64,000 bases of DNA from Megaleporinus macrocephalus (lineage: Eukaryota > Chordata > Actinopteri > Characiformes > Anostomidae): assembly GCA_021613375.1 (NCBI GenBank), contig CM038705.1, forward strand, positions 5,373,864 to 5,437,863, given 5' to 3'. Within the stretch, counting starts at the first letter, position 1. Each line of letters opens with the position of its first letter. Shown here one piece after another: positions 11,101-20,369 of this stretch. Made by a program: the position numbers and the translations under genes. Under the pieces are notes generated by a model, which did no database searches, was not told where the DNA came from, and saw only the letters and a list, made by a program, of their open reading frames with translations.

Positions 11101-13886
11101 ATAAATAAAAGTATCAGTACTTGGTGTAATACTACATGAGTAAAAATGTCAGTTCTTGGTGTAATACTACATGAGGAAATGTCCTGTACTTGGTAAAATA
11201 CTACAAGAGTAAAAGTGTCAGTACTTGGTAAAATACCAAATAAGTAAAACTTTTAGTACTTTGCAAAATACTACAAATGTTTTAAAATTTGTATTCAATT
11301 TTGTCAATTGTGTACATTTTGTTAACACTTACATAAGTAATAGTATCAGTACTTGGTAAAGTACTACATGAATGAAAGTATACATTAAATTTAGTGTATT
11401 TATTTTGTGAGAACATTAGTATTAACATTAAAATGCCAGTTTGCTGATTGTGATTCTGATGTTATGCGTCCCTACATTAAAATCAGTGCTTTTGCCACCC
11501 AGTCTCAAAAATACTGATGTATGGAAGAATTTTAGATTCATGAAGAGATGATTATACATTTCTTTTTTTTTCCTCCTTCACACAGATTCAGAACATGTTG
11601 GTTGCAGCCAGAGACCAGGTCTGCCTATGGTGAGTCCTAACTCGTACCTTGTCAGTGTCAGATCTCCAAAACAGCAGCTCTACAGAAGAAGGAACAGCGT
11701 TCTCCACTTACAGCAGGATTCTGTTTGTAAGGCTGTGTTTACATTAGCAGGCTGAAGCAGCACAAACCCAGTCCTAATGTGACGCGAATCTGAGCTTTTC
11801 AAATCCGTTCTGAACCACTTTCAGATTTGACTCTAGATTAATTGCGTGTCTGATTCCTGGCCACATGTCTCAGATCAGATTTGCTCTTGTTACAGACTGT
11901 TAATTCGCAGGACGTTACTGATTAGATTATACGTGCGGGTCATTTCAGATGCAGGTTTGTTTACATTCGTTACAGATTGGAGTCGCGTATCTTTATAAAA
12001 GTCAGTCATCGTGTTAGAAAACCTGGATCTCAACAAAAACTTGGAATTGAGCAGCGAGGGTTGTAATGGGATCATGTCTTTTGGTCCATTCATCATGAAA
12101 TGCTCATGATGTAAAGACCAGCCAACATTTATGAGGAAGGATAAAGATTAGATATGGAAGGATAGTTCGGCTATGTAACGGTATCGGACGATTTTTAATC
12201 AAAATATGTGATCGGTGACCGATATTTCTTCAATTTAGCCGATCCCGAGAGCCGGTCGATGGAGTTAAACAAATGAGCGTAGTTTCTGTATTTCATCCAG
12301 GGAGAGGAGACCTCCTTGAAACCCCCTCAAGCCAGCTCCCTGCAATTCCTATCTGAACCACTAGGTGGAAATACATACCCTTTCATTTTCCACAGACTGA
12401 CTAAAGCAGCGGCCTCGCGAGAACAGTTTATAGCGTTCACAGCATGTACTGATAGAAAGCATGTCGTCCGTCTGGCAGTTGTTACCGTATGTGAGTCATA
12501 CTCATCCAGGAGGTTTTTAAAATTTATAAAATCAATGTATCTCGTTGGAGAACCAAGACATTTAACACTACTAATTTGATAGCTAGAACAAAAGAAATAA
12601 CCCAGAACAGTACGAACAGAACAGCAGCAACAATTCTAGATCTACATTTAATGATTAGTTTTTGTTTAAAATAACAGAGTCTGCGTTTTAATTATTAATT
12701 TAGCTTTTTTTAGTTTTAAATTAAGGGTCTAAATGTCATGATTGCAGTTTTGGAGATATTAGTTTGATTTACTTTGTTTATTTACTGATAATTTAGTTAA
12801 AAATATTATACTGTTTCATATGATCTCGTTAAAAATGGTAATAATCAGTTTAGATCATGTTTCATGACTTGCCTGCGCTGATAACTACATGTAGCCCTGC
12901 TGTGGCATATAGCCCCGCCCTCGATCGGTATCGGCTATCACCCTGAAAGGTGATCGTCGATCAGAATCTGCCTCAAAAATCGGTCCATCTCTAATGAAGA
13001 TGTATGTATAGATAGATACAAGATGCTCTGTAACGCTGGAGGTCACAGTCACGATGGTCTCTGACCAAATCAGGTAGTGAATCAGGTGAAAGCTCGAGTA
13101 ACTGAAGTTGTCCTGTCTGTCCTGCAGCCTCACAGCTCTCTGGATGAAGACGACCCCAACATCCTGCTGGCCATCCAGCTCTCCCTGCAGGAGTCCGGCC
13201 TGGCGGTCGGTGCCGGAGTAGGCATGACGGACGCTCAGGAGCTTCTGGCCCACGAGGCGTCCATGGGAGCCATCGGGACGTCCCTGCCCTCCAGACTGGA
13301 CCCGCTCCTGCACGGTGTGGACGTCCCTCGCGCCGCCCTGAGCAGCTCCGAGCTGCTGGAGGTCGGAGACAGCCTGAAGAAGCTGGGCAACATGAGCGGC
13401 CAGAACGTCCCGCAGCGCTTCAACAACCTGGGCAACCCAAATCCCGTCGGAGGCTCCCCCTTCCCACCACTGCCCGGACAAATGTCGGAGACCGCGGACG
13501 CGGATCCCGCCGACAACGCCAACCTGCTGGGTAACATCATGGCCTGGTTCCATGACATGAACCCGCAGAACATCAGTTTGGTCCCCCCAGCCGCTCCCTC
13601 CGAGTCCGAGTTCAGCGCTCAGGCGCCGGAGCAGCCTGCGGAAAACCCCTTCCAGCAGTGGGCGCCGGAGTGCGAGCGAGAGGTCTGCAGCGCTGAGCCG
13701 GTGAGACCCACTCAGCTGGACCTGGTGAGCGTGGACCTTCCGTCGGCGCCTCCTCTGGTGGCCCAGGCGAGCGAAGAGCAGGAAAGCTCTCCCCCTCACC
13801 ACTCCGAAACGCCGAAATGTGACTCGGACCCCGAGCAGCCCAGCAGTAGCTCTTCCGAGTGGGAGGGTCAGGTGCACCTCGTATGA
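1223..13886 (+). CDS. ankib1: ankib1, ankyrin repeat and IBR domain-containing E3 ubiquitin ligase, 3' part (11 exons)
   Basis: RBR-type E3 ligases take ubiquitin from an E2 bound at RING1 onto a RING2 cysteine, then pass it to substrate. The visible coding sequence joins 1223-1311, 1530-1660, 5113-5247, 5790-5876, 6874-6940, 7034-7179, 7794-7972, 8247-8298, 10615-10726, 11586-11629 and 13128-13886. All phases match and give 599 residues. Visible residues 1-29 end the IBR (CxC pair). RING2 follows: C53-x2-C56, catalytic-type C66 in EGCNHM, C71, C74, C79, C82. Next come the helical region, a strongly conserved block ([20 protein letters not shown]) and an Arg-rich stretch. A ubiquitin-interacting motif ([19 protein letters not shown]) sits at about 353-372, and the end is QVHLV. 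Ankyrin repeats and RING1 lie upstream, outside the window. The linker before the UIM appears shorter than I recall for mammals. Paralogue (a or b) not determined. Confidence 0.96.
1474..1512. repeat. (TG)n microsatellite next to the acceptor of the RING2 exon
   Basis: About 20 TG units end 17 bases before the acceptor AG at 1528-1529. Transcribed UG repeats are known binding sites for TDP-43 and CELF proteins. Their effect here is inference. Confidence 0.95.
1530..1660 (+). CDS. ankib1: ankib1 exon: first half of RING2 with the catalytic cysteine
   Basis: It encodes [20 protein letters not shown] followed by [20 protein letters not shown] and QCAK. The TGC at 1637-1639 aligns with the active-site cysteine of RBR ligases (HHARI-type GGCNHM). 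The acceptor is TTTCACTCCGCAG. The donor is AAG|GTCTCT: after the GT it runs straight into a (CT)n tract, so it lacks the usual RAGT consensus. Confidence 0.94.
2038..2081. repeat. 20-bp perfect inverted repeat in the pyrimidine tract (copy 1)
   Basis: Left arm ACAAAGAAAGAGAGAGATAG (2038-2057), 4-base loop, exact reverse complement at 2062-2081. It is one of three places where purines switch onto the + strand. Confidence 0.95.
2972..3015. repeat. 20-bp perfect inverted repeat in the pyrimidine tract (copy 2)
   Basis: Same arm as the first copy (2972-2991 and 2996-3015) with a 4-base loop AGAT. Confidence 0.95.
3488..3531. repeat. 20-bp perfect inverted repeat in the pyrimidine tract (copy 3)
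   Basis: Arms at 3488-3507 and 3512-3531. The sequence on both sides is nearly identical to copy 2, showing a tandem duplication of about 516 bases. Confidence 0.95.
5051..5103. repeat. (GT)n microsatellite directly before the acceptor of the next RING2 exon
   Basis: About 25 GT units end at GTCGGCAG. The pyrimidine-rich stretch (CGTCTCTCTTTCTG) lies upstream of the GT run, about 55 bases from the AG. Confidence 0.95.
5113..5247 (+). CDS. ankib1: ankib1 exon: second half of RING2
   Basis: 135 bases, phase 0 at both ends. It encodes [40 protein letters not shown] and EMTVE. It supplies the last zinc ligands (C, C, C) of RING2. Donor GAG|GTACAC. Confidence 0.97.
5325..5709. mobile_element. 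hAT-type MITE with 8-bp target-site duplication
   Basis: The 385-base element is flanked by the direct repeat GTCAATAG (5317-5324 and 5710-5717). It starts TTGGGCTGT and ends ACAGCCCTA, short TIRs typical of hAT elements. The interior is rich in CGATAC, TATCG and ATATCG motifs and has no ORF. An 8-bp duplication is the hAT signature. It sits in the intron after the RING2 exons. Confidence 0.85.
5790..5876 (+). CDS. ankib1: ankib1 exon after RING2
   Basis: 87 bases, phase 0. It encodes [20 protein letters not shown] and FKNHEHSYE, a near-invariant ANKIB1 segment. Acceptor AACTTCCAG, donor GAG|GTATTT. Confidence 0.96.
5918..6205 (+). repeat. Dispersed repeat family B, copy 1 (5'-truncated)
   Basis: Starts CCCAGTATTATTATCAGTTC. 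It is nearly identical to 62353-62640 (+) and to the reverse complement of 31945-32225. This copy lacks the upstream AACCCTTTCCAAGCTTCTCC portion seen in the other two. Truncation on one side fits a retrotransposed element, but no A/B boxes or tail are obvious. I do not recognise the family. Confidence 0.85.
6284..6812. mobile_element. Dispersed long-inverted-repeat family A, copy 1
   Basis: Starts GATCAGCCATAACATTACAA and passes through CTCCACTCACTGTCCACTGT and GACACTCCTACTACTTGCTG modules. It ends with the inverted counterpart of its beginning (CTACAGTCTGTAAGTGGAGC). Other copies are at 34415, 54216, 60789 (partial), 61288 and 62915. It has no coding capacity and is a non-autonomous foldback or MITE-type element. 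Confidence 0.85.
6874..6940 (+). CDS. ankib1: ankib1 exon
   Basis: 67 bases. Encodes [22 protein letters not shown] plus one base of the next codon. Acceptor CTCATGCAG, donor GGAA|GTAAGA. Predicted helical. Confidence 0.93.
7034..7179 (+). CDS. ankib1: ankib1 exon
   Basis: 146 bases. Encodes [40 protein letters not shown] and KEIFELMQ, strongly conserved in the family. Acceptor CTGTGTAG, donor CAG|GTGGGA. Confidence 0.97.
7203..7743. repeat. 104-bp tandem array (about 5.2 copies) in an ankib1 intron
   Basis: The anchor GACTGTGTAGATCATATAAA recurs at 7203, 7307, 7411, 7515, 7619 and 7723, an exact 104-base period. The same monomer forms a second array at about 44940-45300. Confidence 0.97.
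7794..7972 (+). CDS. ankib1: ankib1 exon
   Basis: 179 bases. Encodes [40 protein letters not shown] and [19 protein letters not shown]. Acceptor TTGTTCTCCCAG, donor CGCAG|GTAAAA. Confidence 0.97.
8247..8298 (+). CDS. ankib1: ankib1 exon
   Basis: 52 bases. Encodes [17 protein letters not shown] after completing a split Ser codon. Acceptor CTGTTTACAG, donor GAG|GTACGT. Confidence 0.96.
8415..9102. repeat. 61-63 bp tandem array (11 copies) in an ankib1 intron
   Basis: The unit TACATTTAGAGTTATACATT, then CAACCTAATGAGAAACTG and a CTCAGTTTATAT-type end, repeats with small indels (TAAC/TAGAC/TAC variants). Confidence 0.96.
9103..9680. other. ankib1 intron, no recognisable feature
   Basis: Unique-looking intronic sequence between the 61-bp array and an AT-rich tail. 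The short open frame from 9324 has no recognisable protein character. Confidence 0.5.
9681..10083 (+). mobile_element. Probable LINE-type 3' tail ending in (TTGA)n
   Basis: AT-rich TTTTATTATTATT sequence is followed by TGTAAATGAGGGTCTCCCTC and a terminal GATTGATTGATTGATTGAT run. A related copy in reverse orientation lies near 30700-30800 (CAATCAATCAATC, then a GAACCCTCATTTACAATG-type stretch). A short tetranucleotide tail is typical of several fish LINE clades. The clade is not determined. Confidence 0.5.
10133..10395. repeat. Dispersed repeat family C, copy 1
   Basis: Shares CAGCACSCTGCATGTATCCC TCCAC and neighbouring blocks (TCTTTGGGGACTACTTT / TCTTTGGAGGACTGTTTT) with 19795-20065 in the same orientation. 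No ORF or clear termini. Confidence 0.7.
10615..10726 (+). CDS. ankib1: ankib1 exon, Arg-rich segment
   Basis: 112 bases. Encodes [20 protein letters not shown] and [17 protein letters not shown] plus one base. The basic [10 protein letters not shown] run is conserved in ANKIB1. Acceptor TTGTGTTGCAG, donor TTAG|GTACTG. Confidence 0.96.
10745..11395. repeat. Degenerate 30-38 bp tandem repeat in an ankib1 intron
   Basis: Copies of TACTTGGTAAAATACTACAT GAGTAAAAGTGTCAG repeat with heavy divergence from 10780 to 11370. This is an old array. Confidence 0.88.
11586..11629 (+). CDS. ankib1: ankib1 short exon in the variable linker
   Basis: 44 bases. Completes a GAT codon and encodes [15 protein letters not shown]. 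Acceptor TTCACACAG, donor ATG|GTGAGT. Phase 0 at its end matches the next exon. The family linker is variable here. I recall a longer mammalian linker (SSxSMSVLHSSSLRDYTP-like) with no counterpart seen in the window. Confidence 0.85.
12160..13005. mobile_element. Degraded hAT-like repeat in the last ankib1 intron
   Basis: Blocks near both ends are rich in CGATCGGTATCGGCTATC-like words (GTATCGGACGATTTTTAATC at the left, CAAAAATCGGTCCATCTCTA at the right), as in a common fish DNA-transposon family. It contains an ACCACTAGGTGGAAATAC box. No clean TIR or target duplication could be assigned. Confidence 0.45.
13128..13886 (+). CDS. ankib1: ankib1 terminal coding exon with UIM
   Basis: 759 bases, phase 0. 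It begins [20 protein letters not shown] and carries a UIM consensus (acidic patch, then LxxAIxxSLxE) that binds ubiquitin. Next are conserved [36 protein letters not shown] and [20 protein letters not shown]. It ends [13 protein letters not shown], stop TGA at 13884-13886. The exon is GC- and CpG-rich, unlike the AT-rich introns. Confidence 0.97.
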   Translation, partial: PHSSLDEDDPNILLAIQLSLQESGLAVGAGVGMTDAQELLAHEASMGAIGTSLPSRLDPLLHGVDVPRAALSSSELLEVGDSLKKLGNMSGQNVPQRFNNLGNPNPVGGSPFPPLPGQMSETADADPADNANLLGNIMAWFHDMNPQNISLVPPAAPSESEFSAQAPEQPAENPFQQWAPECEREVCSAEPVRPTQLDLVSVDLPSAPPLVAQASEEQESSPPHHSETPKCDSDPEQPSSSSSEWEGQVHLV

Positions 13887-14655
13887 GGTCCAAGCACCTC
13901 CTCCTCTCCTCGTCCGCTCGGGAAGCCAGACCACTTTTTTGACGCGAGGTAGCTCGAAGAGAAGCCGAGGCAGGAAGATCAGTCGCGTAACTTGTACAGT
14001 CGAGCGAGTAGAAATGAGCAGAAACCGTATTTTTAAGAATACTAAACTCGTAAGTATTGAAGCTTGTCTGTCGTCTCGTTGCAGGGTCTACGTCGTTGTT
14101 TTTGCTTCGGACGCGCGATGCGTTCCCCGCGGAGCTTGGAGAGCTGAACAGTTTCCGAGAAAAGAAGGAATCAGGATTGGCCAATAGGAACGCTGGCTTT
14201 GTACGTAGTCTGTGACAAGGGGGGTTGTAGTTAGGTTTGCTAGTGCAGTTAGCCTCGGCGCTCAACTCCAGTCTGGTTCTCTTCCACAGAAGAGCTCTAC
14301 TGTATGAGACGGGAGTATGTGGTAGCCGAGGCGAGGCTGAATGTCCCGTGTGGCCTGCGAGATCCGTTAAATCTTGACTTGGTTCTTACTGTAGGTGCCA
14401 TAAACACTGGCCAGCACATACGGAGCTGACGCAAAGCCAGTGGACAGTGTGCTGATTGTGCCTGCTGCTGAGGGCTAATGCCCCTTTACAAAGACCACCC
14501 TCTCCTTTAAACCCAGTGGGTCGTAGTATTAGAGGAATGAATTCAAGGCGTATGCTGGTGCTTCCGGCCTAATCTCTTACCTGCTGCATCTGTAGCGTAC
14601 GGCCGATTACTCAAACCGTAGACTCAAAATCCAGCGTATGGCGTTGACTTAAAAC
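13887..14655 (+). other. ankib1: Probable ankib1 3'UTR, first part
   Basis: CpG-rich sequence directly after the stop codon, without ORFs that look coding. It continues until a (TA)n run. No AATAAA is placed convincingly, so the 3' end of the transcript is unknown. Confidence 0.5.
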
Positions 14656-14658
14656 GTG

Positions 14659-14660
<2 letters not shown>

Positions 14661-14741
<81 letters not shown>

Positions 14742-14774
14742 ACGTTCCTTAGATAGGAACGTAACAATATATAT
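14661..14774. repeat. (TA)n microsatellite ending in a 20-bp-arm palindrome
   Basis: About 38 TA units. They run into ATATATATTGTTACGTTCCT (14730-14749), a 5-base loop, and its exact reverse complement at 14755-14774. Confidence 0.92.
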
Positions 14775-14789
14775 TAAAAAATGTTTGAA

Positions 14790-17700
14790 CATTTAGTATT
14801 CAAAAGTTATGCACAACCAATTTGATTGCACCTTTTCTACACGGTCTGTTGATGTTCTAGGTGAAAACAAATACAGAGAACATGTTTTAATACACAATCA
14901 CTGTTTTTTAGCTCGATTTCAAAATTTACGGGGAAATTTAAATTTTGCACGTAGTTCTCTTTACGGTACGTGTTAACCAAGTTTCACTTTATACTGAGGG
15001 GGTTCAACTTTTTGCATACGGGTGATTCTTCAATTAGGGGAACTTTTACGGCCCTAGGTTATAAATTTGTGTTGAAATTACTTTAAAACAAAACAAACAT
15101 TTTAGCTATTAAAAAGATGAATCATTGCACCAAAAAAAATTACACACCAAAATAATTATGATTTCCATTTTTTATAATGATTTAAACAAATATTTTGCTA
15201 CTTTGGCCTTGTCCCCAACCCAGACTTGAAAACTTTTGGGCCCCAATAAAATACTAAAACGTGGTCAATGTATGAAAAAGATCACAAGATGAGTTTCATA
15301 AAAACTTAAAAAGAAACTAAATGTACTGTTTACTTTCATATTTGTACCCTTGCATATTTATAAGCAATATATTATCATCCCCAACATTATCGTCATTACC
15401 GCAACAGTGTATGACTTCTGCAGGGACCTATTTAAAGGTAGCACTTGTTTACGTTGTAACCATGGAAACAAAGACTCACAAAGGAGCACATGACAGCCAT
15501 GGGTGAAGAGTGACATGTTAATGTCTGGAAATGGGAGTAACTGAATCATACGTTACAACAAAACATTACATTTACACATTATTTTTTTATTTATGTGTAT
15601 TTAAGGTGCATATTGTACTAGCTGTCAACTAATTTTAGTAAATCCATGGCCTAGCTAGCTTTTTATTCTTAAAAAAGTAAAAACTGTCATTATTGCAACA
15701 TGTCATCACCAACACACAACCATGGTAATGACATTTGTTGATTGTGATGACAGGTTTTCAATTTCACTATCAGTATCTTTTAAATTATGTAGAAATTAAA
15801 TAGAATTAAGTCTAACAGTGTGATTTTGTAATGAAATTCAAGTGAAATGTATTATTTTATAAAACTAAGTTAAGATGGCAAAAGGAGCTCACAATTGAAG
15901 AATCACCCATACGTAAACATGCTTAATTAAATAAGAGTCAAAAAGCAGATAATACAATAAAATGAAAAGAAACTAAAAAAGATTAAAGAAATTTAGAATT
16001 AGCAACTGAGTGGAATTAAAGGCTAGTTAAGTTAATGAAATTGGTTCTACTTAAATAGAATAAATAGAGCAATTGAAAATGGCAAGCTACAGCTAATCTA
16101 ATGCTCAAACTCTTAGTTCCATGCAGCTTGCTGGAATGGGTAAATAGTTTTCAATCATTAATTAAGCTGTAGATGATTTTGAGAAAGTAATTGAGAGGCC
16201 TGAGCGGTAGCGCTGTGTAATTGGATAATGTAGATGATTGACAAGTATCACAATGACAATTCTTAAAACACGTCAAAAGAAGTAATTTACAGTGACTTGA
16301 CTAAATGACGTTAAATATTGTGTACACACCTTTAAAAATTGGGTTATAATGCAGCCTATAATGGTTGAACTCTAGGGCTAATGTCAATATGTCAGTATTT
16401 TCCATACAGAGTCCCAGTATTTCATTATTATTAAAGTTATTAAAATATAATACTACACTACTACTTTTTTTAAAGGCATATGTAGCTGAATTCATTGGTT
16501 CCCCCAATATCATGTTGGGAAACACCTCTTTTTTACATTTATGTAAAACATGTGGGCGTGGCTTCATCAGCTCGAACACACATGTTGGCAGCGAATTCTA
16601 TTAAAACGCATATATTTTTCAAAAGACGTTGGTTGACGTTACTCAGTATTATTTTATGTTCTATGTATGTTCCATTAAAGGATCTCATTAAAACTGTTAA
16701 ACATAATCTAAAAATATAGCAGCAGACTGCATATTGATTGGGAGGTGATGATATAGTAGATAACCCACAATTATTATTTTTTTTACTATTAGAGTATATT
16801 TTTTAATATTGAAAAAATGTGCCGTTTAAAATTACTGAAGAATGTACTTGCAGAAAAAAATAGTATCCAGAATGCCTTATGTGAGAAAATATCTAATCTC
16901 GCAGATCAGTTAGTTCTAAATATAAATAAGTATGAATAAATTAATGAAATGTATTATATTTATTAATAGTTTTTTTTCACATCATAGCTTAAATGTTAAA
17001 TCACCCATAAACCAGACTATAGAAGTTTTGAATAGTAAATTCAAAATTTAATCAACTTTAAGTAAATTATTAGTAAATATTGCAAAAGTTTTTAAAAGTT
17101 ATACACAGCCAATTTTGTTGCACATTTTGTTGATTTTCTACATACATAGTGTACACATAGTTCTCTTTACAGAATGTGTTAACCTAGTTTTGACTTTATA
17201 CCGAAGAGGTTAATACACTATCCAGAATGCAGTATGAGAAAATATCTAATCTTGCAGATCAGATAGTTCTAAATATAAATAAGTAAATAAATTAAATGTA
17301 TTATATTTATTCATATTTTCTTAACCACATCATAGCTTAAAAGTTAAATCGCCCATAAACCAGACTACAGAAGTTGTGAATAGTAAATTAAAAATTTAAA
17401 CAACTTTAAGTCAATTATAAGTCAATTTTACTGTAGATTGTCTTTTAAGTTATACACAACCAATTTCATTGCCCATTTTGTTAAATTTCTAAGTAACAAT
17501 GAGTACAGAGAACACACATTTTAATACACAATCACTGTTCATTTTCTAAATTTATGGGGGGGAATTAAAATTTGGTACATAGTTCTCATTACAGGATGTG
17601 TTAACCTATTATAGTTTCATACTGAAGAGGTTAAAATAATATCCAGAATGCCTTATATCAGAAAATATCAAAACTCACAGCTCAGTAAGCTCTTTATAGT

Positions 17701-18490
17701 CATTTTTGTGAAGAGAAACAAATATAAATAAATGAATTCAACTTATTATATTTACCAATTTTTTTTACCACATCATAGCTTAAAAATTGCACATAAACTA
17801 GACTTTGTGAATAGTAAAATCAAAATGTATACAAGTAAATTAGTCATAAATATTACTATAAATTAATGAATATATATACTAATGTACTAATTTGCTAATT
17901 CTCTAATATAGTAATCTTATTTTATTACCATGCCATAACCTAAAGTTGTTTAAATTTAAATAAACTATAGCCTGCATACATGGTGTCTGGTTTATGAGCG
18001 AGGTGTCAGTAACGTAGTATCAATATATTTCTAACATTTAAGCTACAAAGTTGTGTCTCATATAATAAAAGTACTATCAGAACTATGAATGCAGTGATTT
18101 ATAGTGACTTATGCACTAAATCCAAATAAACAGAACTATTTAAGCTATATTTTAAATGAAACTTGCAGCTGTTTAGTGTGTTTATTCACTGAAATATCCA
18201 CAAATATACTCAGAAAAGCATTTCTAAAATTTTTGAAACATTAAGTATTCAGAAATTATACACAACCAAATTTTTGGGTAGGTTTTGTTAAATTACTAGG
18301 AGAAAATAAGTGCAGAGAACACATACTATTTTTTTGGCTCAAATTCAAAACGTATGGGGTGGGGGATTAAAATTCCATACATCGTTCTCTTTTCAGGATG
18401 TGTTAATCTAGTTTTTACTTAAATAAAAAACACGGAATTTTACTGAGGGAGTTAAAATTTGTGCATACATGAAAATGTAGCTCAACACGC
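14790..18490. repeat. AT-rich block of diverged repeats with a period near 400 bases
   Basis: The motif series ACACAACCAATTT, GAACACA(C)ATTTTAATAC, TACATAGTTCTC, GGATGTGTTAACCTAG and ATACTGAAGAGGTTAAAA recurs at 14800-15019, 17085-17215, 17435-17640 and 18235-18470. Copies are clearly related but strongly diverged. The block separates two CpG-rich 3'UTR-like pieces. No protein-coding capacity is seen. Confidence 0.8.
15020..15908. mobile_element. 889-bp MITE with 16-bp TIRs and ATAC target duplication
   Basis: The left end GGGTGATTCTTCAATT (15020-15035) is perfectly inverted at 15893-15908. ATAC precedes it (15016-15019) and follows it (15909-15912). It interrupts one copy of the surrounding repeat. 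The corresponding uninterrupted site in another copy near 18463 reads GTGCATACATG with a single ATAC. The interior is AT-rich, with no ORF beyond about 60 codons. Confidence 0.85.
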
Positions 18491-18715
18491 TTAATGAAAT
18501 AAAAAAATAAGAAGCATATGGTACTATAAAATTAAAAGAAGCTAAAAAAGATAAAAGAAATAACAGTCAGAATGGATTAATCCAGAGTGGATTCTAAATA
18601 AATAGAAAACAGAACAATTGAAACTGATTTATTAAATAAAATATCTACAAATAAAGCATATTATGTATATTACTATGTATAATATATATATACATATATA
18701 TTACTCAGAAAGGCG

Positions 18716-19058
18716 TATTGTAACCACGATAAGGATAAACATCGGCCACAATTGGACCGTGTACGCTACGGATTTGGTGGCTACGGATTAGATGTACGTC
18801 TTAAACTTCAGCCGCTCACTGATTCCAAGGTGCTGATGATGATGATGATGATGGTGGTGGCGGTGAAGAAGAATAGCGTAAAGTGGTTCAGTCCTCCACG
18901 TTTGGCCGAAGTCGTAACGACGAGCGTTATAAACGGTTATAACTCTACGCAAACTCATCACAGTGCCTTTTCTGTGAATTCTGTCATATTTATTGACGCA
19001 TCTCTGGAGCGCTCGGCCGACGCCGCCCATACGATTGGACATACGATATATACACACA

Positions 19059-19104
<46 letters not shown>

Positions 19105-19330
19105 TCTCCTCAGCCTCCCTTTAGCCGGTGTCTGGTCCAGCTGTCTCCAGACCCTCTGACCGCTGGTTCTCTGCGTCTCTTCTTTTTCTTCTTCTCCGTA
19201 CTAACTCTTTTAACAGTAAGCCGAGCGTTTCAGGAGGTGCCGTGTGTACAGTGTGTGGCTTCACTCTGTATGTAAACGCCAGACCGAATTAATATATTGT
19301 GAAAATTGATTTTGTTCCTTTTTCTATTTA
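18716..19330 (+). other. CpG-rich sequence, possible continuation of the ankib1 3'UTR
   Basis: Composition returns abruptly to CpG-rich unique sequence (GCTACGGATTTGGTGGCTAC and similar), as in 13887-14655. A (GAT)n run lies at 18835-18852 and a (CA)n run at 19055-19101. An A-rich stretch at 19354 could mark the far end. This assignment is inferred from composition only. Confidence 0.35.
19055..19101. repeat. (CA)n microsatellite
   Basis: About 22 CA units after ACACACGCGCACAC. Confidence 0.95.
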
Positions 19331-19683
19331 TTTGAAATTGAATGTCTTTCGTAAAAAAAAAAAAAAATGAGACAGAAATAAGAATGAAATAATGGATTAG
19401 TGTACAAATGCCAATGTTTTTTTTTTTGGTCCATAATGTGTCAACCGGTCCTTTTACAGTGCCACTTTTAAGGAAGCGCTTTATACTAATTAATTGTGAC
19501 TACTGAGGTAATTATAGCCATTTAAACGACAGACATTATTTTTTTCTTTGTTTCTTTTTGATATCAGCATGTTTTGTATTACAAAAAAAACAACAAACAA
19601 AAAAAAAAGAAATTATGGCCAAATTCTTTAAACTGCCATTTCCTTTAAGCCTGCATGGCTAAAAGGGGGAGATTTATCTATCT

Positions 19684-19686
19684 ATA

Positions 19687-19736
<50 letters not shown>
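19684..19736. repeat. (TA)n microsatellite
   Basis: TATCTATATCTATATAT grading into pure TA, about 24 units. Confidence 0.95.
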
Positions 19737-19741
<5 letters not shown>

Positions 19742-19794
19742 TTCAGTGTTGAAAATGTATAAACAAAGTCATTCAGAGTGGGTTTGGTGTGAAA

Positions 19795-20065
19795 TCGTTG
19801 ACTGTAGGGACTCAAATATTCTTTACAGTGGCGGTGAAGGTAACCAGACGTCTCCATGCCTACAATATAAATATAGACATTATCTAACCTGCCTGTGAAC
19901 CTACATGTGGGGGTTTATATGAATAGGAAATGGGATATGATGGAAAATCTGGAAAATCTGAAAAATAATAGGTTTTCTTTGGAGGACTGTTTTGACCCAC
20001 AGCACGCTGCATGTATCCCTCCACTGTGAATGGATTTTAAGGCCAAAACCATCATAAAATAACTA
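19795..20065. repeat. Dispersed repeat family C, copy 2
   Basis: Matches 10133-10395 in order and orientation: GTCTCCATG-CTACA, CTTTGGAGGACT, and the CACGCTGCATGTATCCCTCC block. Copies are diverged. Confidence 0.7.
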
Positions 20066-20369
20066 TCTATAAGGGGTGGATGAGAAGATAATGCATCATT
20101 TTGATACATATTTTTCACAACTGCTGCAGTTCACAGATCAGTTCACTATATTTAGACAGTGAGATGCACTTTGTTACAATAATATACAACTCGAAATAAC
20201 ACAAGATGCTGCAGTGCAAGGTGTAGAAAAAGGCTAAAAGAAAGTTGATTATACATAAAAAGTTAGTGTGTATGCTGCCTTAACATTTTGAGGTAATAGA
20301 ATTTTAAATATTAAGTTAATAGAGCAAGATTTTGTGTTTTGCGCTCAGAAATCTATTATTTCAGGTTAA

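Noticed and set aside
12885..13934. 349-codon minus-strand ORF overlapping the last ankib1 exon
   Set aside because: Antisense shadow of a GC-rich coding exon. The + strand frame is the conserved one.
13612..14265. 217-codon minus-strand ORF over the ankib1 stop and 3'UTR
   Set aside because: No recognised domain, overlaps the conserved sense exon, and its composition is explained by CpG-rich sequence.
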